Shown here piece by piece: positions 12,547 through 17,848 of a stretch of 17,848 nt of DNA. Source of the stretch: DASSUW01 sp035717845. GTDB taxonomy: Bacteria; Actinomycetota; Thermoleophilia; Solirubrobacterales; Solirubrobacteraceae. Numbering within the stretch: position 1 is the first letter of the stretch; every line of letters begins with the position of its first letter. Below the pieces are notes generated by a model. That model was given only the letters and a program-made list of their open reading frames with translations, was not told the origin of the DNA and did no database searches. A program made the position numbers and the translations under genes. The stretch is taken from NCBI GenBank assembly GCA_035717845.1, contig DASTIC010000259.1, positions 1 through 17,848 on the forward strand, in the 5' to 3' direction.

Positions 12547-13857
12547 TCAGCGCAGCGCGCCGCTCGGCTCGCCGGCCGGCAGCTCGGCCGCCGAGCGGGC
12601 GCCCGGGTCGTTGATCACGGCGCCGGGCGGCGGCGGGATGTCGCCGTCGAGCAGCGGGTCGCCTGTCTCCCGCATCCACGCTTCGAGACGCTCGCTCATC
12701 GCCTGGCGGACGTCCGGCTGCACCTCGGCCAGGTTGTGCGCCTCGGCGGGATCGAAGAGCAGGTCGTACAGCGCCTCCCGCGGGAGCGGGCGGTCGGCCC
12801 AGCCGTTGGCGACGAACAGGTCCTTGGTGGGCCCGTCGTCGACGTTGGCCAGCACGGGCAGCTCGCGGTCGCCGAACCGCCGGATGTACTTCCACCGGCG
12901 CGTGCGGATGCACCGCTGCGGCTCGTACGCGGCGTGATACGTGAGCTCGGCGAAGATCGCGTCGTTGACCTCCGACGCCTCCCGGCGCATCAGCGGCAGC
13001 AGCGAGCGGCCCTGGAGGAAGTCCGGCCGGTCGATGCCGATCAGCTCGCAGATCGTCGGGTACAGGTCGATCTGGGAGACCAGCGCCTCGGACACCCGGC
13101 CGCCGTGGAAGCCGCCCGGGCCGCGCATGATGAGCAGCACGCCGATCCCGCGGTCGGTGAGCGTCGCCTTCGCGCCCGGGAACGCGAGCCCGTGATCGGT
13201 GGTGAGGATCACGAGCGTCTCGTCGGCGATGTCGTGCTCGTCGAGCGCGTTGAGGACCGCCCCCACCCCCTGGTCGAGCGACCGCGCGCTCGCCTTGTAG
13301 GACGCCATGTCCTGCCGCGTCTCCGGCGTGTCGGGCAGGTTGCCGGGCGGGAGCGAGTAGCGGGCGTCGCGGATCGACGTCGGCGCGAAGTACTCCCGGT
13401 GGGTCTCGAAGAATCCGACCGAGAGGAAGAACGGCTCGGGCGGCCGGCCCCGCAGCAGCTCGACCGCCGCCGGGGCGACCGTCTCCACGTGCGTCGTGTC
13501 GATGCCGACGACGTGGTCGTAGCCGAGGATCCCAGGGTCGGTCGAGAGGTGCTGCTCGCCGATCAGGCCCGACCAGTAGCCCGCCTCCCGCAGCGTGTGC
13601 ACGAGGTGGTGGCCGTAGTCGTTGAGCGTCCAGCCCCGGTGGGCGAGGCCCGTCATGCCGTTGTTGTGCGCCCACTGCCCGGTCAGCAGGCAGGCGCGGC
13701 TGCCGGAGCAGCTCGGCGCCGCGCAGAACGCGTCGCGGAAGAGGATGCCCTGGTCGGCGAGCCGCTGGATGTTCGGCGTCGGGACCTGATGGCCGTACGG
13801 CTGTACGTACCGGCCGGTGTCGTGCGAGTGCAGGTAGAGGATGTTGGGGCGGCGCAC
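12547..13857 (-). CDS. Sulfatase family hydrolase (heparan-N-sulfatase-like)
   Basis: A 436-residue alkaline-phosphatase-fold enzyme of the type I sulfatase family, expected to remove sulfate from an ester or sulfamate. Metal and substrate motifs are NILYLHSHDTGR near the N-terminus (Asp13), ILTTDHGLAFPGAK (Asp221, His222, Lys230) and WKYIRRF near the C-terminal domain. The nucleophile region is SCSGSRACLLTG: Cys50 stands at the formylglycine position, but the consensus is CxPSR or CxASR and this protein has Gly52 where Pro or Ala is expected. No signal peptide is present, so a cytoplasmic location is likely. The GTG start is 3 bases after the stop of the small membrane-protein gene, so the two are one operon with the CoxG-like gene. 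A phosphodiesterase-like relative is an alternative. Substrate unknown. Confidence 0.88.
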   Translation of the reverse strand: MRRPNILYLHSHDTGRYVQPYGHQVPTPNIQRLADQGILFRDAFCAAPSCSGSRACLLTGQWAHNNGMTGLAHRGWTLNDYGHHLVHTLREAGYWSGLIGEQHLSTDPGILGYDHVVGIDTTHVETVAPAAVELLRGRPPEPFFLSVGFFETHREYFAPTSIRDARYSLPPGNLPDTPETRQDMASYKASARSLDQGVGAVLNALDEHDIADETLVILTTDHGLAFPGAKATLTDRGIGVLLIMRGPGGFHGGRVSEALVSQIDLYPTICELIGIDRPDFLQGRSLLPLMRREASEVNDAIFAELTYHAAYEPQRCIRTRRWKYIRRFGDRELPVLANVDDGPTKDLFVANGWADRPLPREALYDLLFDPAEAHNLAEVQPDVRQAMSERLEAWMRETGDPLLDGDIPPPPGAVINDPGARSAAELPAGEPSGALR

Positions 13858-13860
13858 GCC

Positions 13861-14109
13861 CTAGAAGCCGCGGCGCTCGCGTGCGCGAACCATGGCGGGG
13901 TCATGCGGATCGGTGTGGCGCGCGTCCCACATCGCGTGAGCGATCCAGAGTACCGCCAGGAACACGACGCCGATCGTGAGGCCGACCACCTCTCCCGGAG
14001 AGAAGGCGCCGAGCGCCACGAAGAACGCGAACAGCACGACGACCGCGAGCACGAGGACCCAGAACGTCGCGGCAAGCGTCGCGAGCGTGCGGGACCGGCG
14101 GTGCTGCAT
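13861..14109 (-). CDS. Small two-span membrane protein, hypothetical
   Basis: An 82-residue protein with two predicted membrane helices (about 10-33, TLAATFWVLVLAVVVLFAFF, and about 39-60, EVVGLTIGVVFLAVLWIAHA) and a conserved-looking hydrophilic tail, MWDARHTDPHDPAMVRARERRGF. I recognise the general look of small actinobacterial membrane proteins with this tail but no function. It sits between the CoxG-like gene (17-base gap) and the sulfatase gene (3-base gap) on the same strand, so it is co-transcribed; whether it works with either is unknown. Confidence 0.78.
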   Translation of the reverse strand: MQHRRSRTLATLAATFWVLVLAVVVLFAFFVALGAFSPGEVVGLTIGVVFLAVLWIAHAMWDARHTDPHDPAMVRARERRGF

Positions 14110-14126
14110 GGGCTAAGTATCGGCGC

Positions 14127-14807
14127 TCAGCGGCGCCTTCGCAACCGCCGCAGGAGGAGCAGACCGAGCGCGCCGAGCACGATCGGGGCCACGCGCTTGA
14201 GCACCGCGACGCGGCTTGCCTCGCCGAGGTCGAGCACCTCCGCGGTGGGCCGCGGCGGCGGCGGCGGAGGAGGCGGTGCCGGCTCGGGCTGCGCGGTGGC
14301 GGCCGCGGCCGGCTGCTCGGCGGCCGGCTGCTCGGCGGCCGGCGCCTCGGCGGCCGGCGCCTCGGCCTCCCCCATCAGCCCCGCCAGGCACTCGGCGAAG
14401 CGCCCCATCAACTTCGCGCTGACGTCCTGCATGACCCCGCGCCCGAACTGCGCCGCGGGCCCCGTGATCCGCATGTCGGTCTCCACCCGCACGCGCGTCC
14501 CGTCGCCGACGGCCTCCATCGTCGAGGTGATCGTCGCCGCCGCCGTGCCCTGGCCGCGGGCGTCGCGGGCCTGGGCGCGCATGACCGCGCGGCGCGCCGC
14601 CTCGTCGGCCTCCTCGATCCTCACGGTGCCCTTGTAGCGGGCCGTGATCGGCCCGATCTTGACGGTCATCGTGCCCGTGTGCGCGTCGCCTTCGCGACCG
14701 TCGATCGCGGCCCCGGGCAGGCACGGCGCCACCCGCTCAAGGTCCAGCAGCACCTCCCAGGCACGGTCGACGGGAGCGGGGACGGTGAACTCGTTCTCGA
14801 GCTTCAT
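14127..14807 (-). CDS. CoxG-like SRPBCC protein with C-terminal membrane anchor
   Basis: A 226-residue protein. Residues 1-147 match the CoxG (carbon monoxide dehydrogenase subunit G) branch of the SRPBCC/START-like fold: MKLENEFTVPAPVDRAWEVL, VAPCLPGA, GTMTVKIGPITARYKG and the C-terminal helix FGRGVMQDVSAKLMGRFAECL. Then come an Ala/Pro/Glu linker with tandem EQPAA/EAPAA units and a polyproline run (about 148-188), a short stretch, and a terminal span (about 204-219) ending in a basic cluster, RRLRRRR. CoxG in CO oxidisers helps mature or anchor the molybdenum enzyme at the membrane; no coxMSL genes are in this window, so the partner is unknown and the name only indicates family. A -10-like TAGGAT nine bases upstream of the ATG suggests it begins the operon that ends with the sulfatase. 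Confidence 0.88.
   Translation of the reverse strand: MKLENEFTVPAPVDRAWEVLLDLERVAPCLPGAAIDGREGDAHTGTMTVKIGPITARYKGTVRIEEADEAARRAVMRAQARDARGQGTAAATITSTMEAVGDGTRVRVETDMRITGPAAQFGRGVMQDVSAKLMGRFAECLAGLMGEAEAPAAEAPAAEQPAAEQPAAAATAQPEPAPPPPPPPPRPTAEVLDLGEASRVAVLKRVAPIVLGALGLLLLRRLRRRR
14305..14364 (-). repeat. Four tandem 15-base repeats in the CoxG-like linker
   Basis: Units at 14305-14319 and 14320-14334 are identical, as are 14335-14349 and 14350-14364; the two pairs differ at two adjacent bases. Each encodes five residues (EQPAA or EAPAA) in the linker. This is a typical slippage-prone length-variable spacer. Confidence 0.85.
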
Positions 14808-14816
14808 GACGTCGCG

Positions 14817-14822
14817 ATCCTA
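14817..14822 (-). promoter_or_regulatory. -10-like element for the CoxG-sulfatase operon
   Basis: Minus-strand TAGGAT fits TANNNT and lies 9 bases before ATG 14807, again implying almost no leader. It lies in an unusually AT-rich patch (14817-14831) within the divergent gap to the Tm-1-like gene. Confidence 0.4.
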
Positions 14823-14842
14823 TTAGTACATGCGTTCTCAGG

Positions 14843-14848
14843 TAGGGT
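14843..14848 (+). promoter_or_regulatory. -10-like element for the Tm-1-like operon
   Basis: TAGGGT fits TANNNT and lies 30 bases before GTG 14879, leaving room for a short leader that contains a clear ribosome site (GGGGGAG at 14868-14874, four bases before the GTG). This gene is thus SD-led, unlike its divergent neighbour. Confidence 0.35.
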
Positions 14849-14878
14849 CGCCCGGGGTTCAGCCGAAGGGGGAGCGAA

Positions 14879-16093
14879 GTGGAGAGGACCGTCCTGCTCG
14901 TCGGCACGCTCGACACCAAGGGCGCCGAGTACGCGTACCTGCGCGAGCGGCTGCGGCTGCACGGCGTGGAGCCGATCCTGGCCGACGCCGGCGTCAACGA
15001 GCCGGTGGGTGCGGAGCCCGACATCTCGCGCGCGGAGGTCGGCGCGGAGACGGGCGCCGACCCCGCGGCCCTGGCCGCGGCCGGCGACCGCGGCGCCGCG
15101 GTCACGGCGATGGCCGAGGCGGCGGAGGCACTCGCGCGCCGCCTCTGGGACGAAGGGCGGATCGGCGGCGTCCTGGCGGCGGGCGGCTCGGGCGGCACGG
15201 CGATCGCCACGCGGGCGATGCGCGCGCTCCCGGTCGGCGCACCGAAGCTCATGGTGTCGACCATGGCGGCCGGCAACACGGCCGACTACGTCGGGGCGAG
15301 CGACGTGACGCTGATGGCGTCGGTGACCGACGTCGCGGGCGTCAACTCGATCTCGGGCCGCATCCTCGCCAACGCCGCCGCGGCGATGGCCGGGATGCTC
15401 CAGGCGCCCGCGGTGGAGCTGGGCGAGCAGCGCCCGCTCGTCGGGGCGTCGATGTTCGGCGTCACCACCCCGTGCGTGACCGCCGCGCGCGAGGACCTCG
15501 AGGCGCGTGGCTACGAGGTGCTCGTCTTCCACGCCACCGGCGCCGGCGGGCGCGCGATGGAGGGGCTGATGGACTCCGGCTTCCTCCAGGGCGTGCTCGA
15601 CGTGACGACGACCGAGCTGTGCGACGACCTCGTCGGCGGCGTCCTCTCCGCCGGGCCCGACCGCCTCGAGGCGGCGGGGCGGCTCGGCCTCCCCCAGGTC
15701 GTCTCCTGCGGCGCGCTCGACATGGTCAACTTCGGCGCCCGCGACACGGTGCCGCCGCAGTTCGAGCAGCGCAACCTCTACGTGCACAACCCGTCGGTCA
15801 CGCTCATGCGCACGACGCCCGAGGAGTGCGCGGAGCTCGGCCGCCGGATCGCTCGCAAGCTGTCCGCCGCGGCCGGGCCCACCGCCCTGTTCCTGCCGCT
15901 GGGCGGCGTGTCGATGATCGACGCCGAGGGCCAGCCGTTCCACGACCCCGAGGCCGACGCCGCGTTGTTCGACGCGCTGCGGGAGGGGCTCGACGGCGGT
16001 GTCGAGCTGGTGGAGATGGACTGCAACGTCAACGATCCCGAGTTCGCCGCCGCGATGGCGGCCAAGCTCGACGAGTACATGGGTGCGCGATGA
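14879..16093 (+). CDS. Tm-1-like ATP-binding domain protein (UPF0261 family)
   Basis: A 404-residue protein matching the UPF0261 family, the N-terminal half of the tomato Tm-1 resistance protein. Family landmarks are VLLVGTLDTKGAEYAYLRE (5-23), AGGSGGT (101-107), MVSTMAAGNTADYVG (125-139), TDVAGVNSISGRILANAA (150-167), MFGVTTPCV and the late FLPLGGVSMID and CNVNDPEFA segments. In Tm-1 this domain binds ATP; the reaction in bacteria is not known to me. GTG 14879 is supported by the strong GGGGGAG site four bases upstream and the immediate match to the family N-terminus. The ATG of the next gene overlaps its stop (ATGA). The neighbour encodes the other half of the plant Tm-1 protein, so the two products probably form a complex or act in consecutive steps. 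Confidence 0.92.
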   Translation: MERTVLLVGTLDTKGAEYAYLRERLRLHGVEPILADAGVNEPVGAEPDISRAEVGAETGADPAALAAAGDRGAAVTAMAEAAEALARRLWDEGRIGGVLAAGGSGGTAIATRAMRALPVGAPKLMVSTMAAGNTADYVGASDVTLMASVTDVAGVNSISGRILANAAAAMAGMLQAPAVELGEQRPLVGASMFGVTTPCVTAAREDLEARGYEVLVFHATGAGGRAMEGLMDSGFLQGVLDVTTTELCDDLVGGVLSAGPDRLEAAGRLGLPQVVSCGALDMVNFGARDTVPPQFEQRNLYVHNPSVTLMRTTPEECAELGRRIARKLSAAAGPTALFLPLGGVSMIDAEGQPFHDPEADAALFDALREGLDGGVELVEMDCNVNDPEFAAAMAAKLDEYMGAR

Positions 16094-16911
16094 CCGGCGA
16101 CGAGGCTCGCGCCAAGCTGCGCCGGACGCTCGACGGCGGGGGCGCGATCATCGGCGCCGGAGCCGGGACCGGCCTGTCGGCCAAGTGCGAGGAGGCCGGC
16201 GGCGTCGACCTGATCGTGATCTACAACTCGGGCCGCTACCGGATGGCCGGGCGCGGCTCGCTGGCCGGCCTCATGCCCTACGGCGACGCCAACGCGATCG
16301 TGATGGAGATGGCCGGCGAGGTGCTGCCCGTGGTGCGTGAAACGCCGGTCGTCGCCGGCGTGTGCGGGACCGACCCGTTCCGGCTCATGGACGTCTTCCT
16401 GCGCCAGGTCGCCGACGCCGGCTTCGCCGGCGTGCAGAACTTCCCGACCGTGGGACTGATCGACGGCACGTTCCGCGCCAACCTCGAGGAGACCGGCATG
16501 GGCTACGGGCTCGAGGTCGACATGATCCGCGGCGCCGCCGAGATGGGCCTCCTCACGACGCCGTACGTGTTCGACCCCGACCAGGCGGTGGCGATGGCGG
16601 AGGCGGGCGCCGACGTGCTCGTCCCCCACATGGGGCTGACGACGAAGGGCTCGATCGGCGCCCAGACCGCGAAGACGCTCGACGAGTGCGTGGTCGAGAT
16701 CCAGGCCATGCGCGATGCGGCGATCGCGGTGCGGCCCGACGTGATCGTGCTCTGCCACGGCGGGCCGCTGGCCGAGCCCGAGGACGCCCAGTACGTGCTC
16801 GACCGCACCGAGGGCATCGCCGGCTTCTACGGCGCGTCGAGCATGGAGCGCCTGCCCACCGAGGTGGCCATGACCGAGAACATGAAGCGTTTCAAGGAAC
16901 TACGGAGGTAA
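16090..16911 (+). CDS. Phosphoenolpyruvate-hydrolase-family TIM-barrel protein
   Basis: A 273-residue TIM-barrel protein of the PEP hydrolase family, related to the C-terminal half of plant Tm-1. Characteristic stretches are IGAGAGTGLSAKCEEAGGVDLIV (21-43), YNSGRYRMAGRGSLAGLMPYGDAN (45-68), GVCGTDP (90-96), NFPTVGLIDG (117-126), MGLTTKGSIGAQTA (181-194), the CHGGPL loop and the GFYGASSMERLP end. The family name reflects similarity to phosphoenolpyruvate-acting enzymes; the true substrate is not established from sequence. ATG 16090 overlaps the Tm-1-like stop, so translation is coupled, and the stop TAA sits inside the ribosome site of the cupin gene. Neighbouring genes suggest a small-molecule catabolic step that may use ATP through the upstream partner. 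Confidence 0.92.
   Translation: MTGDEARAKLRRTLDGGGAIIGAGAGTGLSAKCEEAGGVDLIVIYNSGRYRMAGRGSLAGLMPYGDANAIVMEMAGEVLPVVRETPVVAGVCGTDPFRLMDVFLRQVADAGFAGVQNFPTVGLIDGTFRANLEETGMGYGLEVDMIRGAAEMGLLTTPYVFDPDQAVAMAEAGADVLVPHMGLTTKGSIGAQTAKTLDECVVEIQAMRDAAIAVRPDVIVLCHGGPLAEPEDAQYVLDRTEGIAGFYGASSMERLPTEVAMTENMKRFKELRR
16904..16909 (+). promoter_or_regulatory. Ribosome binding site of the cupin gene
   Basis: GGAGGT lies four bases before GTG 16914 and overlaps the TAA stop of the upstream gene. It fixes the GTG as the cupin start and shows re-initiation coupling within the operon. Confidence 0.75.
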
Positions 16912-16913
16912 CT

Positions 16914-17330
16914 GTGGCTTCGAAGCTCGTCGACCCCGCGACCCTGCCGACCATGACCTTCGACTGGGGAGTGATCAAGCCGCTCGTGGCCAGCGACAAC
17001 ACCGAGGACCCGGCAGTGAGCCTGATGCACGTGATCCTCCTCCCCGGGAAGGGGCACGACCGCCACAACCACCCCGACGCCGACGAGATCCTCTACATCC
17101 TCGCCGGCGAGGGCGACCAGATGGTCGACGACGGCGAGCCGTTCCCGGTGCGCCCCGGCCAGACAGTCTTCATCCCCACGGGTGCGTTCCACTCGACCCT
17201 GAACACCGGCTACGAGCCGATGGTGATCCTCGCCATCTACGCGCCGGCCGGAGCCGAGCAGGTGCTCAAGGAGCTGCCCGACTACCGCGAGGTGCCGCCG
17301 GGCGAGGCGCCGCCGCTGACGCGCGGTTGA
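16914..17330 (+). CDS. Single-domain cupin protein
   Basis: A 138-residue cupin. Motif 1 is GKGHDRHNHPDADEILYILAG: His51, His53 and Glu58 are the expected metal ligands. Motif 2 is GQTVFIPTGAFHSTLN with His93 as the fourth ligand and the exact G-x5-PxG-x2-H-x3-N pattern. A metal-dependent sugar or small-acid isomerase, dioxygenase or ligand-binding role is possible; the sequence does not decide. GTG 16914 follows a strong GGAGGT. It is the third gene of the Tm-1-like operon and the last before the convergent polA, so a role in the same pathway is inferred. Confidence 0.92.
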   Translation: MASKLVDPATLPTMTFDWGVIKPLVASDNTEDPAVSLMHVILLPGKGHDRHNHPDADEILYILAGEGDQMVDDGEPFPVRPGQTVFIPTGAFHSTLNTGYEPMVILAIYAPAGAEQVLKELPDYREVPPGEAPPLTRG

Positions 17331-17331
17331 A

Positions 17332-17343
17332 CCGCGTACGCGG
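17332..17343. repeat. Perfect 12-base palindrome after the cupin gene
   Basis: CCGCGTACGCGG is fully self-complementary and lies two bases past the cupin stop. Its left arm can also pair with CGCGG just before the stop around TTGAA, so this stretch can form alternative hairpins ahead of the larger stem at 17347-17372. Confidence 0.6.
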
Positions 17344-17346
17344 CTT

Positions 17347-17372
17347 GCTCACCTTCGCAAGCTCAGGTGAGC
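17347..17372. terminator. Bidirectional terminator between the cupin gene and polA
   Basis: GCTCACCT (17347-17354) and AGGTGAGC (17365-17372) form a perfect 8-base-pair stem with a 10-base loop in the 49-base gap between two convergent stops. There is no T-run on either side, as is usual in very GC-rich actinobacteria. Position and perfect symmetry make it the best terminator in the window. Confidence 0.7.
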
Positions 17373-17379
17373 GCCTTAG

Positions 17380-17848
17380 TTACTTGGCGGCCAGCCAGTT
17401 GGGGCCGCTGCCGACGTCGACCTCGAGCGGCGGGTCGAGGTCGGCGGCGGCGATCATCTCGCGCGCGATGATCGCGGCCGCCCGCTCGCCCTCGCCCTCG
17501 GGGCCCTCGGCGAGCAGCTCGTCGTGGATCTGGAGGATCAGCCGGGTCTGGAGGCCCTCGGCGGCCAGCGCCTCGTGCGCGCGGACCATCGCCACCTTGA
17601 TGATGTCGGCCGCCGTCCCCTGGATCACGGAGTTGACGGCGAGGCGCTCCCCGAGCTTGCGCGTCTGCCAGTTCCGCGCGCGGATCTCGGGGATCTGGCG
17701 GCGGCGGCCGAAGAGCGTCGACACGTAGCCGTGCTGCTCGGCCTGCTCGACCGCGTCCTTCATGAACTGCGCCACGGCCGGGAACCGCTCCAGGTAGCGG
17801 TCGATGAACTCCTGCGCCTCCTCCTGCGGGATCTGGAGGCGGTCGGCG
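17380..17848 (-). CDS. polA: DNA polymerase I, C-terminal part (5' partial)
   Basis: The last 155 residues of the family A polymerase domain, which fills gaps in repair and replaces RNA primers. The frame is open to the right edge, so most of the gene is outside the window. Visible are the fingers/palm end ADRLQIPQEEAQEFIDRYLERFP, YVSTLFGRRRQIPEI, the template-contacting RLAVNSVIQGTAADIIKVAM segment and motif C LQIHDELLAE with its catalytic His-Asp-Glu. The C-terminus GPNWLAAK is a normal PolA ending. It lies on the same strand as rpsA and coaE, upstream of both in the direction of transcription, the order known from mycobacteria, but separated from rpsA by about 8.4 kb of other genes. Confidence 0.97.
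   Translation of the reverse strand, partial: ADRLQIPQEEAQEFIDRYLERFPAVAQFMKDAVEQAEQHGYVSTLFGRRRQIPEIRARNWQTRKLGERLAVNSVIQGTAADIIKVAMVRAHEALAAEGLQTRLILQIHDELLAEGPEGEGERAAAIIAREMIAAADLDPPLEVDVGSGPNWLAAK

Noticed and set aside
14305..14364. Tandem 15-base units as a possible CRISPR or regulatory array
   Set aside because: Units are contiguous, have no spacers, stay in frame and encode a Pro/Ala linker.
11266..14637. A 1123-codon open frame on the plus strand
   Set aside because: It runs antisense across the aminotransferase, sulfatase, small membrane and CoxG-like genes, all of which have clear family motifs. Its composition (Arg/Ala/Gly/His-rich, no domain) is the usual shadow of GC-rich coding DNA.
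14127..14807. Evidence for aerobic CO oxidation
   Set aside because: Only a CoxG-like fold is present; no large, medium or small CO dehydrogenase subunit is in the window, and CoxG-like proteins are widespread.
14879..17330. The Tm-1-like genes as an antiphage defence system
   Set aside because: Plant Tm-1 is antiviral, but no nuclease, sensor or other defence gene is nearby, and the cupin and metabolic surroundings fit small-molecule metabolism better.

Overview
This is a very GC-rich chromosomal segment with dense, tightly packed genes. The gene content suggests an actinobacterium, and I would guess a Thermoleophilia/Solirubrobacterales-type lineage. That placement is an inference: there is no rRNA gene here. 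It rests on base composition, GTG starts, SD-less starts that follow closely behind -10-like hexamers, and the polA / rpsA / coaE set on one strand. I see no tRNA, rRNA, CRISPR array, insertion sequence or phage gene. Almost every base lies in a gene and no gene-free stretch exceeds about 100 bases.

Layout, left to right. (1) 1-2719, + strand: the end of a sugar-type ABC importer operon (two MalF/MalG-like permeases), followed by an amidase-signature hydrolase whose frame appears to open at a CTG codon overlapping the permease stop. (2) 2716-3045, - strand: a small single-span membrane protein. (3) 3086-5620, + strand: a three-gene redox module made of a bis-heme ferric-reductase-like flavoprotein, a membrane-anchored FMN-binding-domain protein with a flavinylation motif, and an ApbE FMN transferase. 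(4) 5556-6336: a UspA-like protein (-) and a small membrane protein (+), divergently arranged. (5) 9004 down to 6340, - strand: the core operon rpsA - coaE - lytic transglycosylase, coupled by 4-base stop/start overlaps. (6) 9036-10175, + strand: an FAD-dependent oxidoreductase sharing a 31-base divergent promoter gap with rpsA. (7) 12465-10196, - strand: class III aminotransferase plus a double-SIS sugar-phosphate protein. (8) 14807-12547, - strand: CoxG-like SRPBCC protein, small membrane protein, sulfatase. (9) 14879-17330, + strand: a Tm-1-like (UPF0261) protein, a PEP-hydrolase-family TIM-barrel protein and a cupin. (10) 17848-17380, - strand: the 3' end of polA.

How it fits together. 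polA, rpsA and coaE lie on the same strand in the order known from Mycobacterium (polA-rpsA-coaE), but about 8.4 kb of metabolic genes sit between polA and rpsA, so the accessory block looks like an insertion into a conserved housekeeping neighbourhood. The block holds three catabolic-looking operons. The most interesting is the Tm-1/PEP-hydrolase/cupin operon: the first two proteins correspond to the two halves of the plant Tm-1 protein, and its bacterial substrate is unknown to me. The ferric-reductase/FMN-binding/ApbE module is a compact putative electron-export or extracytoplasmic-reduction chain. A recurring device is the NTGA overlap at gene junctions, used five times; in two of these the only plausible start is CTG.
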